DNA of 64,000 nt from Quillaja saponaria (lineage: Eukaryota > Streptophyta > Magnoliopsida > Fabales > Quillajaceae). The translations under genes and the position numbers were made by a program. Below the pieces are notes generated by a model. It was not told the DNA's origin, did no database searches, and was given only the letters and a program-made list of their open reading frames with translations. Numbering within the stretch: position 1 is the first letter of the stretch; each line of letters begins with the position of its first letter. The stretch spans positions 15,632,679 through 15,696,678 of the forward strand of contig CM055617.1 of the NCBI GenBank assembly GCA_029379385.1, in the 5' to 3' direction. Shown one piece after another: positions 1 through 12,153 of the stretch.

Positions 1-1495
1 CCTACATCTCTTCAAAAACCATTAGCAACACTTTACTTACAAACGATCCCTCATTTGTTCATACTCACTACTTACTGCTCACTTTCATTAATTCCTTAAC
101 CCAAAGCATCAACCAACCACTCTTTGCTCTAGTTTACAAACTTTTTATTCAATTTCGATAACAATTAACCAGCAAGACTTAAATTTATTAAGTTTTACTC
201 ATTAGATTATAACTAGTTCCTTTTAAGCATTTTATCTAATATCTTGAATGCATGATTTCCTTTCATTGGTGTGTGTATGTATACACACACACAAATATAT
301 ATATGCAAGTCCCACAAGAATTCACTTAGCCATTTTAAAGACTTGAATTAAGAGAATTCAAGACCAATTCATCATAAAACCTCCATATTAATCACTTTCA
401 AGTTTCCATCCATACATTCATACATACATATGTCCCACATACATATGATAAAAGTATTCTAACAACAATCTAGCATCAATTTAACAAACTTTTATAATTA
501 ATCCTCCTCCTATAAGATTTTGTTTTTCATAACGCTTAGTCCATAATATTACTCTTTAACCCAATCATCAATTCATAAGGAAACTTTTAACTTAAAAGTA
601 GATAAACAATAGAATTTTAAAGACAAAGTTGTTAAGAATACCCACTTAGCAACCAACCAACTTGCTGCCACCCTCCATGTAAAGTAGTCATGCTAACTTG
701 GTGTTAAAAGGAGCTGTACCTTGGCTGTAGGAAAATTCATGGTAGCAGACCACTTTCTTTTGTTGTTTAGCCACCTAAATGGTAGCTTGGAGTTCTTTGC
801 TATGATGGCTATCACGGCAAAATGCAAGATAGGGAGTAGACAAGGTGAATGGCCTCAAGGAGGAAGGTGTTTGTGTTACAACACTAACAAGACTGTGTTC
901 CCTTGCTACCACCACCAAAAAAGTTGCCAACCTCAAAATAGGAGCACCATAATGGTTGGAGGAAGATGCGAGGGAAGAGCTCTACAGGCTAGGAGGCAAA
1001 AGAAAAGAAAAGGAATGTATCCTTATGTCGGCTACATCTAGAATCAATCAGAAAATTGTAGAGCCAAATATGGCAGTGGAAGGAAAGAATAAGGAAGGTT
1101 CGTCCAAGATAAGGAGAGAAAGTAAAGGAAAAAAAATCTCCAAAGTTAAGTCAAAGTCACATGTTTTAAAATGTGTGGTGGAAAATAAATTGTATATACA
1201 TGTACATATATATTTATACATATCATATTTGTTTTGTTGTTTTTTCTTTTCATTTACACATGTTACATATCTCAATAAAAATTTCAATATATCAAGTCAA
1301 CTCTTAATTTAATTGTACAGACTTATACACTTTATTTACTTCAAATACTTGCATTTATTTTTACGATCATGAGTTATACCAAAATTTTCAAATTTCCTAT
1401 TTTAATGTCGGATTATTTAATGTTCAATTATATTATTTATTTAATTTGTTTATTTTGATAACGATCTTGATTTTATGTTATCGGGTTATAATAGT
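1..1495 (-). repeat. degenerate gypsy LTR-like segment, copy A
   Basis: This stretch is non-coding and AT-rich. Positions 341-425 resemble 3305-3385 in the same orientation, both containing AAAACCTCCAT followed by TTAATCACTTTCAAG. The right edge, ATGTTATCGGGTTATAATA near 1475, resembles the better preserved edge near 4775-4793. Read on the minus strand that better edge begins TGTGACAACCCG, which looks like the start of long LTRs of Del/Tekay chromoviruses. Short open frames at 721-1041 and 956-1312 have no recognisable domain. The left end lies outside the window. The family assignment is inference. Confidence 0.3.
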
Positions 1496-1545
1496 TTGGT
1501 AATTCATTCCTCCGACTAGTTATGTTTCCATGTGGGATGTGACAG

Positions 1546-1976
1546 AGTTTTTTAGGAAAAATAAAGTTGGTTGCAGTAAGAGTAGGGCTAAGAAGAAAGA
1601 AAATTCGCTGGCTAGGTTTTAATTTAGAGAAAACTATATGCATTTTGCCACATAGACGCAAATACAATAAGTGACAGATGCAAATACATGAAGTGATAAA
1701 TAAATAATCATTTTGTATCTGCATATGCAAAAGTGAATTCAGATAATAAAACCCTAGATGCAAAAAAGCTCAAAAAAAATGTTGCCAAAATTAAATCATT
1801 AACTACATTTGCAAAAGAGTATCCGAGTCTGCATTTAACTTTATTATTCAATTTTTATGCTTCTGCATATTTGCAAACATAGATATTTAAAATGTAAGCT
1901 CATATAGTAATTATCTATATTTGTATTTTATGAGTCTTCCAAGAGGCAGAAGTAGTAACGATAATTTCTTGTAGTG
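1546..1976. mobile_element. probable right end of a small CACTA-like element
   Basis: The segment ends at 1976 in TTTCTTGTAGTG, the reverse complement of the CACTA terminus CACTACAAGAAA. The 350 bp before it contain several short TGCAT/TGCAAA motifs (around 1636, 1678, 1718, 1760, 1810, 1830 and 1862), as expected for subterminal repeats. I could not find a matching left terminus or target-site duplication, so the start is nominal. Confidence 0.33.
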
Positions 1977-1989
1977 TAAAAATTCAAAA

Positions 1990-2590
1990 AAAAAAAAAAA
2001 TCTATATTAGCAAAACAAAATCAAAAACTCTAGCAAAAAAGAAAATGAAACACAAAATGAAATCAATTGTCCTTCAAAAGCAACTATCTAAAAAAAAAGG
2101 GACAACAATCATAATGACTATGAATCATTATAATGAGTTTCTCAAAATTCAAAGGAACAATTTTTGGAACCATAAGATTTGACCATAAAGAATATAGCTA
2201 AATTATATTACGAAATCTTGAAAGCAAATCCTTATATGATAACTTGCTTACAAAGACATGTAAGATGTATTAGATAAAATAAAGTAAATAAGTTTTGAAA
2301 TCTTTCTTCTTCCTTTATTTTTTCTTGTTTTTCTATTTTTAAATTTTCATTAATAATAATAAGCAATTTGTGCATATGTTTCAAATTCGTTATAATTAAA
2401 AGAATTAAAGAAAACTCCAGTTCTTATTATTATTATTTTTCAAATATCCTACAAGATTTCTTAATATTATGAACCTACAACAAGGGAATCAAAACAATAT
2501 TTGGACTGATTTCTTATTCTATAAATTAATATTGGACAAGGTTAATCTATTGAAATTGTACCAAATTTCATAATTCATGCACCTTAAGAA
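1990..2590 (+). repeat. left arm of a long inverted repeat
   Basis: This segment matches the reverse complement of about 6740-7405 along most of its length. Clear shared blocks are GAGTTTCTCAAAATTCAAA versus GTGTTTCTCAAAATTCAAA, AATCCTTATATG, GTAAGATGTATTAGATAAAAT, TTTCAAATTC with a nearby CATATG, and CAAATTTCATAATTC. The arms differ by many substitutions and small indels. No coding potential is visible, so it is probably non-coding retroelement sequence present in two orientations. Confidence 0.7.
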
Positions 2591-2699
2591 TATACGTAAG
2601 CTTCTTATACCTCCCCAGGGCTGAGTTACTTGAATATTTTTGTTCGAATATCAAATAATCAGATCATAGTTATCCTAGGTACAACCAAATTCTACCTAA

Positions 2700-3066
2700 T
2701 ATATAAAAATAATTTCATTGGCCCTTATCAAACACAAACAAAGTTTCGCATCAAAACACAACACAACCAATACTAGAATGCCAACAACATAGAACTTTTA
2801 CCAATTAATTCAATCAAAGTGTTAAACACGCACATTTGAAAACTATATTTACATATACACATATATACAGTTAAACAAATTTTCACAATACACTAGCAAC
2901 CAAAGGATAGCATTTTCCACTCACTAGGTTTATGAATTTGGCTCTTCGTTCCTTTTAAAATTCAAAGATGTCGATGGATTAAAAACACGTTCCGAAGTTG
3001 AAAATCATAATTTCAAGTATTAATTAGTTTATAAATTTCATGGTTAATCCTCTAATTCCTCAAACC

Positions 3067-3098
<32 letters not shown>

Positions 3099-4793
3099 CA
3101 TGCATACATACATACATACATGCATTCCTTTGAAACTAATCCTTCTTAGGCATTTTAACAAGCACCTTAAGGGATAATTAATTTCAACTCATGTATATGC
3201 ATATTTATATATGCATATAACAAGATAATCAATACAAATCCAACACTTTTAACATTACACATATTATACACATTAACTCTAAATTTGATTTAGCTATTTA
3301 AAATCTTGAATTATGAAAATTCAACACCAATTCACTTTAAAACCTCCATGTTAATCACTTTCAAGCTTCCATTCTTACAATTTTATTCATAACTAATTCA
3401 AATCCTTCATCTAAAGTCAACAAACAAGGAGGAAAAAGAATGAATTGCATGAAAACAAGAGGTTTACTCACGGCTGGCGTGGCAAATTATGGTTATTGTT
3501 AGTGAAGTTGTGGCTTCTAGCAGCTCTACTATTGATGAAGTTATGGCTGCCCAGGAGTTGTTGTTGGTTGCTACACCAGAGTTGAACAGTAGCTCTATAG
3601 TCCAATGCTGTAGTCTTCCACATCCTGAGAAGGACAACTCTGCTAGAAGAAGGCTAGGTGCAAGCCAAGCCAAAATAGGGCAACTGCTGCCTTGTTGCTA
3701 CTCTCAGCTGAGATGAAAGAAAGGAAGCTAAGGTGCAATGAGGAGGAAAACACGACTAAAGGAAGGGTTCTCCAGGTAGAACAAAAGAAAGGAAAACATG
3801 GTAGAACCTAGAAGACTTAGAAGTAAGAAAAGTAAAGAATTCAACATTTTAACCAAGTTTCTAGTGTGGATCTACTAGTAGTCAAATTCACAAGTGATAT
3901 ATTGAATAAAGAAAAAATTTCTCTAATAAATTTAATTGTGAATATATGAAAACTCAATAAACAAATTATATGAAAGAAAAAGAACCAAAAGGATTGGGTT
4001 ATACCCAAATCTAACCACGGAGAAATAAAGGTTATACATATATTATATAAATTTACTAAACTAACAATTGTAAGCATAATGGCTTTAATTAGATTTTTGA
4101 TAAGTTTTAAATAAATATGGAAGTTGGATGATTGTCACTGGTGAAATTTCTTTGATAGGTTGACCAAGTGTAGCTAAAAAAGACAAGGAACCCATTATAA
4201 ATTAAGATATAGAAGGGACAAGAAATGGTAGAAAACAAAGTATTGGGTGTTAAAAGATTTGTTAAATTTAGTCCATGACTTGAATTGTATTCTACCAAGT
4301 TGCAATTGGACAAGAAGTACAAGTGCGTCCTTTCATGGGCAAGCTAATTTGGAAGCTAAATGTTTAGCTATTGAAGAATGAGAGAACACTAGAGTGTTTC
4401 GAGGCACCGGGGACAAAGGAAGAAAAAGGAGAAAGAAGATAAGAAAGTGGAATGGGAAAGTGAAGGATACAGGGAGAGAGGGAGTGATTAAAAAGGGAGT
4501 GTATAATAATTTGTAAAATTATTAAAAAACTTTGTTTTTTTTAGAAATTTATACTAAATGACCAAAGTAAATTTTTTATTTTTATTTTTTAATTTTAGTC
4601 CCCAAAAATTTGTTTATATAGGTAGTTATTTTATAAATAATAGCACCTTAGGTACTTAATAAGATAATTTTATTTACCTTTAAATATTCAAATAAATTTT
4701 AAGAGCTCGCAAAAATTAACCTGGTAGGTTTCCAGTTCCACCATAAGACCTGAACCTATAATTAGACACATAAAATGTTACGGGTTGTCACAA
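2700..4793 (-). repeat. Del/Tekay-like gypsy LTR, copy B (degenerate)
   Basis: On the minus strand the segment begins at 4793 with TGTGACAACCCG and continues with a block about a gene-less AT-rich leader (GGTGGAACTGGAAACC, near 4725-4745). From general knowledge this resembles the start of long chromovirus LTRs. It shares short blocks with copy A at 1-1495. It contains only short open frames (3464-3673, 3489-3716, 3841-4077, 4107-4322) with no recognisable domain. The left boundary near 2700 is uncertain. Confidence 0.33.
3067..3122. repeat. TA / CATA microsatellite
   Basis: A run of TA dinucleotides passes directly into CATA tetranucleotides (several CATACATA units up to about 3120). It is simple sequence inside the LTR-like segment. 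Confidence 0.9.
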
Positions 4794-5041
4794 CTTAGTT
4801 AAATATTAGTTGCAATTTCTCATGGGATCGACACTCTACTTTATTTTATATTACTTGTTGACGATATGCACGCTGGCATTTCAAAATTCTTGTCATGTTT
4901 TTGGCACCTCTGTCATGGAATTGTTTTACTAATTTTAGTTAATGTTAATACCAAGCAATCTTAATATTAATATAAACTTTTATTTTTTTATTTTCTTATA
5001 TTTTTAATTTATTTTATTTTTGTTTTGTCAAGTACATTAAA

Positions 5042-5310
5042 GATGTTTAATCAACTCAACCTCACAAGTTTTGCTCAATTTGACTTGGAATCATTCGAAG
5101 AGGATTGGGAGAGGTTCAACTATGTTGAGTATATGTCCAAATCACAACCTACCAAAATGACTTCAACTCCATATAATTTACAATGGTTTGTGTGATAAGA
5201 CAAGGTTAATGGTTGATAAGGTAGCTGGTGGAAGTTTCATGAACCTAAGAGAGAGCAAAGCTTACGAGTTTATTGGAGACCTTGGTCTTTCCCTTCATAC
5301 TCATGAGTGA
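5042..5310 (+). pseudogene. gypsy gag relic
   Basis: The plus strand encodes a short degenerate gag segment. One frame reads FDLESFEEDWERFNYVEYM at about 5079-5135. After a frame change another reads IYNGLCDKTRLMVDKVAGGS at about 5175-5235, followed by a stretch ending in EAYEFIGDL-like residues. This matches the plant gypsy gag pattern (WERF, then FYNGL..TR..VDAAAGG, then EAYE..E). Stop codons and frame changes show that it is dead. Sequence onward to about 5650 is stop-rich with direct repeats such as CTACACCTAGTGAGAGTGTG near 5333-5353. Confidence 0.5.
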
Positions 5311-5659
5311 GTCTACATCAAGTGAGAATGAACCTACACCTAGTGAGAGTGTGCCTACACTAAGTGAGGAGCCTTTAGAGATGTCTCAATAATAGGTACA
5401 AATTTTCTTTCCACCATGTATTCACTTCTTAGAAGATGAATCACATGAAGAAATTCATGGTCTCCAACCTATTGAGCCTAATTTGGTCATAGAAGAAGAA
5501 CAACATGATGAAATCCATGATCACCAAATTATTGAGCCTCAATTGGTTATTGAATAAGACTCTTATGATGAGGAAGCAAATCAAGACTTTATTATAGAAG
5601 AAAAATCACAATCTCTTGAGTCTATCTTAGCCACTAAAGAATACATATATAAAGACCTT

Positions 5660-5860
5660 ATGCGGCAAACTTTTCCTCCACTTAACTGGGTCACTGAATT
5701 TTATTTTTATAAAGATCCCATGTGGCCAACTCTTCGACGACCATCCTTAGCATCATTCCTCATCAAATACAAAGCATGTGTTCCAAAGCCAAGTGATGTT
5801 GAGGGCACATGCCAAGTACTTCCATTTATGGTTAAGCTTGAGGGCTGTAACACCCCGTAA
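5660..5860 (+). other. short unassigned open frame next to the gag relic
   Basis: A 66-codon frame contains FPPLNWVTEFYFYKDPMWPT near its start and KPSDVEGTCQVLPFM near its end. The codons look like former coding sequence, but I do not recognise the family. It follows the gag relic on the same strand, so it may belong to the same retroelement. It ends in a TGTAACACCCCG motif at 5849-5860, which resembles the first bases of a Del-type LTR. Confidence 0.25.
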
Positions 5861-6739
5861 TTTAGTTATCAATTTTATATATGGATGAATGAAATGAATT
5901 CTATATATGTTGATAAATTTATATTTAATTTCGTGATAATATTTGAAGCATTGGGTCGTAAATTTTTTATTTATTTTATCTTTTGTATACAACTCATAAT
6001 TGAATTTGAGTGCTCGATATTAAAATTATTATTTTAGTGCAAATAAGTATATGTAAAGTTAGTAGATTGATTTGTTGGTGAGTATATATATATTCTTTAG
6101 ACTCAAAAATAAATAAATAAATAAATAATGATCTACATAAATGAAATCCAAATAGTTGTGTTTCCTCACTTTTAAACTTATATTTAGCATTTGCATTACA
6201 TTTAAAGTTATAGGGGTAACTTTATAATTTCTAATGACTTAAACTTTATTTTCTTCTTGTTTCCTTTTTCCTTTTCTTTTTCTCTTCTCCTTTCTCTCAC
6301 TCACACATGAAGCTTTCTGTATCTCTCTTTCTCTCTCACTCCTCTGATCTGCTCGTCCTCCATTCTCATGATCTTGAGAGTACAACTATTAGTAGCCAAT
6401 AGACTTTGGCCTTCACAGTATGAAATATAAAAAAGACCTTCAAGTTTGAACTCTAAAAGAGTTTCAAATATGGGGGACTGGCCTTGTTACTCTTGGGACA
6501 GGCGTGAAAATCAAATGGATCCTTGATTTTGGCACAAAGTAGCAGCACTTGGCTTGGATACATATGGTCCCATGGATTCAAACCAAGAGATTGAGGAATC
6601 CTTGTTTTTGAACCTAAGAGAGTGAGGAATCCATGTTTCTGGAGCTCAACTATGGATTTTTGGATAATACAATTATGATTAAAGGTGAGTTTTGAGTTAT
6701 ATGTCCTCTTTATTTTTTCTTTTTTTTTATTCAAAATGT
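5861..6739. other. AT-rich stretch without a recognisable gene
   Basis: No gene or domain is recognised here. The stretch holds a TAAA microsatellite near 6108-6127 and a pyrimidine-rich tract near 6248-6345. A minus-strand open frame at 6453-6734 (93 codons) has no recognisable motif. Confidence 0.5.
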
Positions 6740-7405
6740 TTAAGGTTCATGGGATTTTTTTTTTCTTTTTAGAATTATGAAATTTTGTATTATGTCATTA
6801 GATTCACCTTGTCCAATACTAATTATGAAATGAGAAATCAATCCAGGCATTGTTTTGATTCCTTGGCCTTGGGTTTGGAATATTAAGAAATCTTGTAGAA
6901 TATTTGAAATAATAATAATAATAAATAAATAAATAAGAACTAGAATTTTCTTTTATTCTTTAAATTATGATGAATTTGAAACATATGCATAAATTGTTTA
7001 TTATTTATGAAAATTTAGAAGTAGCTAACAGAAAGGGAAAAAAAGAAAAAGAAAAAAAAAGAGAGAGAAAGAGAGACAGATAAGAAGAAAAAGAAAGTTT
7101 TCAAACCATATTTATTTATATTTTATTTTATTTTATCTAATACATCTTACAAAGACTTGTAAATAAGTTACCATATAAGGATTTGTTTTCAAGATTTCAT
7201 AATGTAATTTAATTATACTCTTTATGGTTAAGTCCGGTTGTTCCAAAAATTGTTTTTTGAATTTTGAGAAACACATTATAATGATTTATAGTCATTGTGG
7301 TTGTTGTGTACTCTTTTTTAAGATGGTTGCTTTTGAAGGGCAGTTGATTCCATTGTGTTTTTCCTTTTTTGGTGTAGATTTCTATTCTTTTTTTTGGCTA
7401 ATGTA
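6740..7405 (-). repeat. right arm of a long inverted repeat
   Basis: Its reverse complement matches about 1990-2590. It contains extra purine-rich and AATA microsatellite sequence (about 6908-6935 and 7020-7100) relative to the left arm. The loop between the arms is about 4.1 kb and includes the LTR-like copy B and the gag relic. This placement suggests two oppositely oriented copies of the same non-coding retroelement segment. Confidence 0.7.
7020..7099. repeat. purine-rich low-complexity tract
   Basis: The tract is almost uninterrupted A and G, with AAAGAAAAAGAAA and GAGAGAGAAAGAGAG blocks. It interrupts the right inverted-repeat arm. Confidence 0.85.
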
Positions 7406-8098
7406 GATTTTGTTGCCGAATTTGTTATGCTTCTAATTGAGTTATGCATGTTGTATCTACTTAATAGATGTTGATTCTGGATTTGGTCATGTTTTAATGA
7501 AAATGAACCTATCACAATGGGATTGATGAAATGGGAAAGCAATTTGTTGTCTGGTATGGGTAATTTGAACTCTTATGAAGCCTATATAAAAGGAAATTCA
7601 TATTAGTAGTTCTCTTGATAGATTTAAAAGTGCACATTTATCGTGGCCTACTTGTTGACCTGACTACACTTCTAAATGTCAGTAAGACTATATGTAACTA
7701 GGTTACTAGTCTACTTGACTGCTTGGTTCCATTTCTGTTAACTTTTGAAATCAATTTCATTGCCAAGGTGAATATTACTAGTGGCACAAATTTCAACATT
7801 GATGTTATTAAATGTCTTTAAGCCTTAGTGATTAGAGGGTAGTATAGAAGATTGTAAGGTGCTTTCTTCGATCAAAGTGTTCTTAGCTATAAATTCTAGA
7901 CAATGATTGGACAAAGACTGGGTTGATTAGATTTGGTACTATAAACACCAAACTCATTGAGTAAAAGACGACAACATTGAAGAAGTGCACATGACCAACT
8001 GCTTTGAAAACTTTTCAGAAGATGATTTCAAGATTCAAGATGAAACAGAAGATATAAAAGCTAAGAATATGCATTGAGTTTCAATATTTGATCATTTA

Positions 8099-8460
8099 AG
8101 AAAGTTGATTCCTCGAATTTTTTCTTTCAAGAGATTGGGCATGTCAACCAAATCAAAATACAAAGGTAAAAGATTAGTCTTTGATAGGTTGAAAGTCATA
8201 GATGCGTCAAGAAAAAATCCTTTATGTCAACAGAAGTTATGCAAAGAAAAGCTACAAGCAAAGAAGATGTCAAAACTTGTAGCTTGATTCCATCTCGAAT
8301 GAGACGTTCCACAACTCTGACAGTCTCCATGGAAGGCTCACTAAAAGTGAAACAACATGTCATCGTGTATACCAGAAATTTAAGTCAAGTTCCACCAGTT
8401 GATAGGGGCAATAAATCAAGCTTGTCTGCTTCTGAAGCCAGGGTTGTGAAATATCATTGA
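8099..8460 (+). pseudogene. gypsy polyprotein linker relic (gag-protease to RT)
   Basis: Two overlapping plus-strand frames carry the fragments RIFSFKRLGMSTKSKYKGKR plus VFDRLKV (frame from 8105), and SLIPSRMRRSTTLTVSMEGS plus LKVKQHVIVYT (frame from 8224). Plant Ty3/gypsy polyproteins of the group with repeated 'FDRL/FKRLG' boxes have this same order, followed by 'PSRMKRK...GSLKVK...VV.TNP', between the protease and the reverse transcriptase. The match is from memory of the family and was not searched. A frameshift separates the two parts and no RT follows. Confidence 0.55.
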
Positions 8461-11043
8461 TCCTCAAATACAAAAAGTACTCCTCGATACAAGTATAAAC
8501 TGTCAATTATTTAAAAAAAATAAAAAACATAAATCAACACTTCTTGATATAAGTATAAACAATCAACAAACCAAAAGAAAAACAAATCAATTTTCCTTGG
8601 CGTGAAAGTAAACTACCTCATAGCTTTGAAGTTTTCAACGCAAAATGAAATGGCAAACTTCAAGAATTTCCTCAGGAAGGCATTAAACTGCCACAAATTC
8701 TCAAAAATTTCCTTGGCACGAACAAAAACTGCTTCAAAAAAATACACTTGTGTACTAATCATGGTCTGCACAAGTATAAATTGCATTTGACTTAAAAAAT
8801 AAAAAATAAAAAAATCTTCTGAACTACGTTGTGACTTGATCCCTGTTTAGGTACATAGCCAACTCAGGATATTATTTTGAGTTCAGTCCAATCATTTAAA
8901 TTCTTTCACCTTTATCATTGGCGTCGAGTTATTCCAAGAGTATGTCTTGACATACATACCAAACATGACAAAAAGTAGAGCCAAATTTAGTGTTGTAAAG
9001 AAATCTATGTAGCTTCTTTATGGTACCAAGTATAAAGAAAACATCACTAACATGTTCACAAGTAAAGAACTTCACAATATCTTGGAAGTATAAAAAAATC
9101 TCTTGGCGAACTTTGCTGACACACTTGCTTATGTTTCTTAAAGTTTTCTATCAAAAGAATGTCCACAAATCATGCACAAGATAGAAAGCAAAATGATGAG
9201 GCGATTGATACGGCTGTAAATAGTACAAATTGTTGTCCCAATAAGTTATAGCCTTGGACCAACTTGTCTAGGATCCACATTTAAATTGGTAACACCAAAG
9301 TAGTTCCTTACAATTATGCCTTCTTAAGTTGTTCCATCTGGAATGTGATGAAGAAAAAGACATTTAGTCAATGGTTTAGTGTTAGGCCAATCATATCTAA
9401 ATGGATAGCAAGAAATGATCGCCACTAAAAGCCACATCTAAAGCACATCAAGCCAAAATCTAAATAATTGAAGCTAAATGGTTCTAGCACGTGCTGCCAA
9501 GATGGGTGCATGATGAGTTTGATAATTGTGGTTATTCCTTCTTATTTTAAGGTGGCATTAACTTATAAGATTGTATACAAATTCAAAAGGCAGAATTGAT
9601 GGACATGCTCCTGGGAAAGCAAAAATCTTATCAAAAGTAACTTTCTCAATAGAAAATGAAATGCAATAAACCATGAATCACCGCTAAACGAATTAAAAGC
9701 TGCAAATGGGAGAGCTACAAGACTGTTGTTTTGGAATTCTTCTACAAGACTTTCATAATTCAGAACTAAAGAAAGACCATTATCGCAATATACATGTTTT
9801 GAACTTGCAAAGTAGCTCTTTTTGCCCACATATTACCAAGTTCCAAAAAAGAAAGTTCACGTTAAAAAAAAAAAAAAAAAGTAAAGAATTTGGCTTATAA
9901 GTTAATGCAAGATAGGGCTTCACAATCCATGTTTAGATCTGCTCTTAGTTTTGCAGCTGGTCTTGTGTTTGACACATTCCTTCCTATGTCCAACACAAAG
10001 CCGTATTGAAATAAAGTCTTTGATCACTTGGTAGTGAACACGCATGACAACAACTAAACAAAAGATGGTGCTTTTATAGCCATATAGTTGACCATTTATT
10101 CTCACTGAGATGGTTGGTCCATTGAGCATGGAGTATTAGGAATTGAAATGATCCTTTTTCCATTTAAAGTTGCACTGCCACAAAAGAAAGTAAGTATATA
10201 TATATATATACTGAAATGCCTTCAAGCAATGTAATCAGAATACTCGAGTAGTAAAAGATGGCTCCTCCATGAGAACGTGTAGTTGATAACTCTGGCCTTG
10301 TTAAAGGAAACTTGCTCACTCTCTAGTGGCTGGCCAGGAAATTCATAATCCCAAAATCAATGGCTATTTCTCAGTAAGCAGCAGTCACCATATCAATCTT
10401 CCGAAAGTCTAAGGTGTAAAAAAGGATAAGAGAGATCAGTAATGAACATTCACATATTAGAGCCAAGCTCACAGTTCTGACGATATCGATCATTGGTGGT
10501 AGTGTTCAAGGTCTTGTTAGCACGATCCTGGTGATGGTGGATGATAACGCTCTAGGAAGATTGCACTCCAACAGTGTCCTCTTGCCTGGATTCTGCTACC
10601 AACACGGTTTTACTTGTTGCCTTTGCACTTTATCACTTAATGAGCCTTGCACACAATTTATACATGTAAAAGGACTCATGTCTTTCAATCCAAAAAAAAA
10701 AAGAAAAAAAAGGATTCATTTCTCCAAATGGAACAAGACTCCCAATCCATGCGAGAGTTTTAATCCAGAAGCAATTCAGGTGTTTCAGTCCAAAGTAAAT
10801 TCCCCTTTGCCATGTAAAAAAAATAAAAACAAAAAAAAAAAAGAAAGAAAAGCAAATAAGTAACAAGCTGTGCCAATATGGATTGTATATATAAATCTTA
10901 TTACATGTTCCTTTTGATAATATCTTTTGATGTGTCCCACTATACATAATAAGATATTGATTCAACGTGCCAAGCTCCATACAAGAACTCTTCCAGCATA
11001 ATTGGAGATTAAAGGTCATTTAAAAAAAAAGAAAAAGTGGGCA
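8461..11043. other. no assignable gene; scattered relic-like frames
   Basis: I cannot assign any gene. Minus-strand frames at 9563-9829 (containing LVEEFQNNSLVALPFAAFNS) and 9920-10129 have a protein-like composition but no family I recognise. They may be exons of a decayed gene. A homopolymer A run lies near 9865-9880, a TA microsatellite at 10195-10211, and A-rich tracts near 10690-10710 and 10818-10850. Confidence 0.4.
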
Positions 11044-11048
11044 AGCTT
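11044..11048. repeat. left flanking direct repeat AGCTT of the CACTA element
   Basis: AGCTT lies directly before CACTAC and recurs directly after GTAGTG at 22698-22702. A 3-bp duplication in the usual register does not fit, because CTT on the left faces AGC on the right. Confidence 0.6.
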
Positions 11049-11540
11049 CACTACAACAAAACTGCATTTCAACAGTGGCTAAAAACTGTTGCGAAATACT
11101 GAAAAACCGTTGCTTCAAGATTCAACAACAGTTATATTAGTTGTTGCCTAAAATTGCATTGCCTTTCATATAAAGCAACGGTTTTTTGTACATTTACTGC
11201 AACTCTTAAATAACCATTGCAAAATATAACTAGTGCAATGGTTTATTTGAAACTATATAGCAACGTTTATAGTAACAATTTTTATTATATTTTGCAACAC
11301 TTGTTTAAGCATTACAAGTACAAAATATATTATCAACAACGGTGTTTATAATTTGCAATACTTTTGTAACTATTGGTAATTATATATTGCAACAGTTTTC
11401 CTAGGCATATAGCATTGCCTTATCACCAGTATGTATCATTTGCAACACTTGTTAACCATTGCAAAAATTTTCTTCTATAACAATTTTTTGAATCATTGTA
11501 ACAATCATTTTATATAAATCAGTTGCAACATTTTTTTTTT
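11049..11540. repeat. left subterminal repeat region of the CACTA element
   Basis: About 490 bp from the terminus contain many copies in both orientations of a motif around GCAACGGTT or AACNGTTGC (for example near 11085, 11108, 11130, 11178, 11215, 11388 and 11455). In En/Spm elements such arrays are the binding sites of the TNPA protein. Function here is inferred from that family. Confidence 0.75.
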
Positions 11541-12153
11541 TTTGCCATTCATTTATTTTAGCTATAAATAAAAAATGAATATTGTATTTTTCCAATAATT
11601 TGAAAGTAAAACCTGTAATTTAATAATCACTAATCCATATATATATATATTATAGTAAATCCGTAGTATCTACAACAAATTAAGTTTTCAATAACAACCA
11701 TATATAAGATATAAAGTCTTACAAAACCATACAAAATACTAAGTCTTAATTAGTTCATATAAAAAGCAATTGTCTAGTACAAACAAAAGACCTAACAATA
11801 TTTTTATGTCATAGTAAATCATCATCTCCGAACATTTCAATGTCATGTCCATTCATTTTAACATCATGATCTCCAACACCATCTTCATCATCTAGCATAT
11901 TTCCATGCCTACACAAATCTTGGTCCTGCATTTATAAATTGTAAATTTAAAATGTGACAAAGAAAAAAGAAATGGAAATCATAGAGAAAAAGAATGAGTT
12001 TGCATCATTTCATCAAACTTATTATAAGTATCATTATTTTTTTAATTTAACTATAATTCATTCATACCATTACCATTTGATTCATAGTGAACTACTTATA
12101 ATATGCTTTGCTAAGGCTAACAAGAAGCCAACAAGTTACTTGAATTGTATATT

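Noticed and set aside
9563..10129. Minus-strand frames with protein-like composition (SLVEEFQNNSLVALPFAAFN and others)
   Set aside because: I do not recognise a family, and no start, splice series or neighbours support a gene. They are mentioned in the region note only.
10531..11019. Overlapping frames of 110 and 128 codons on opposite strands
   Set aside because: They are made largely of A-rich and T-rich low-complexity sequence, with no domain and no codon pattern favouring either strand.
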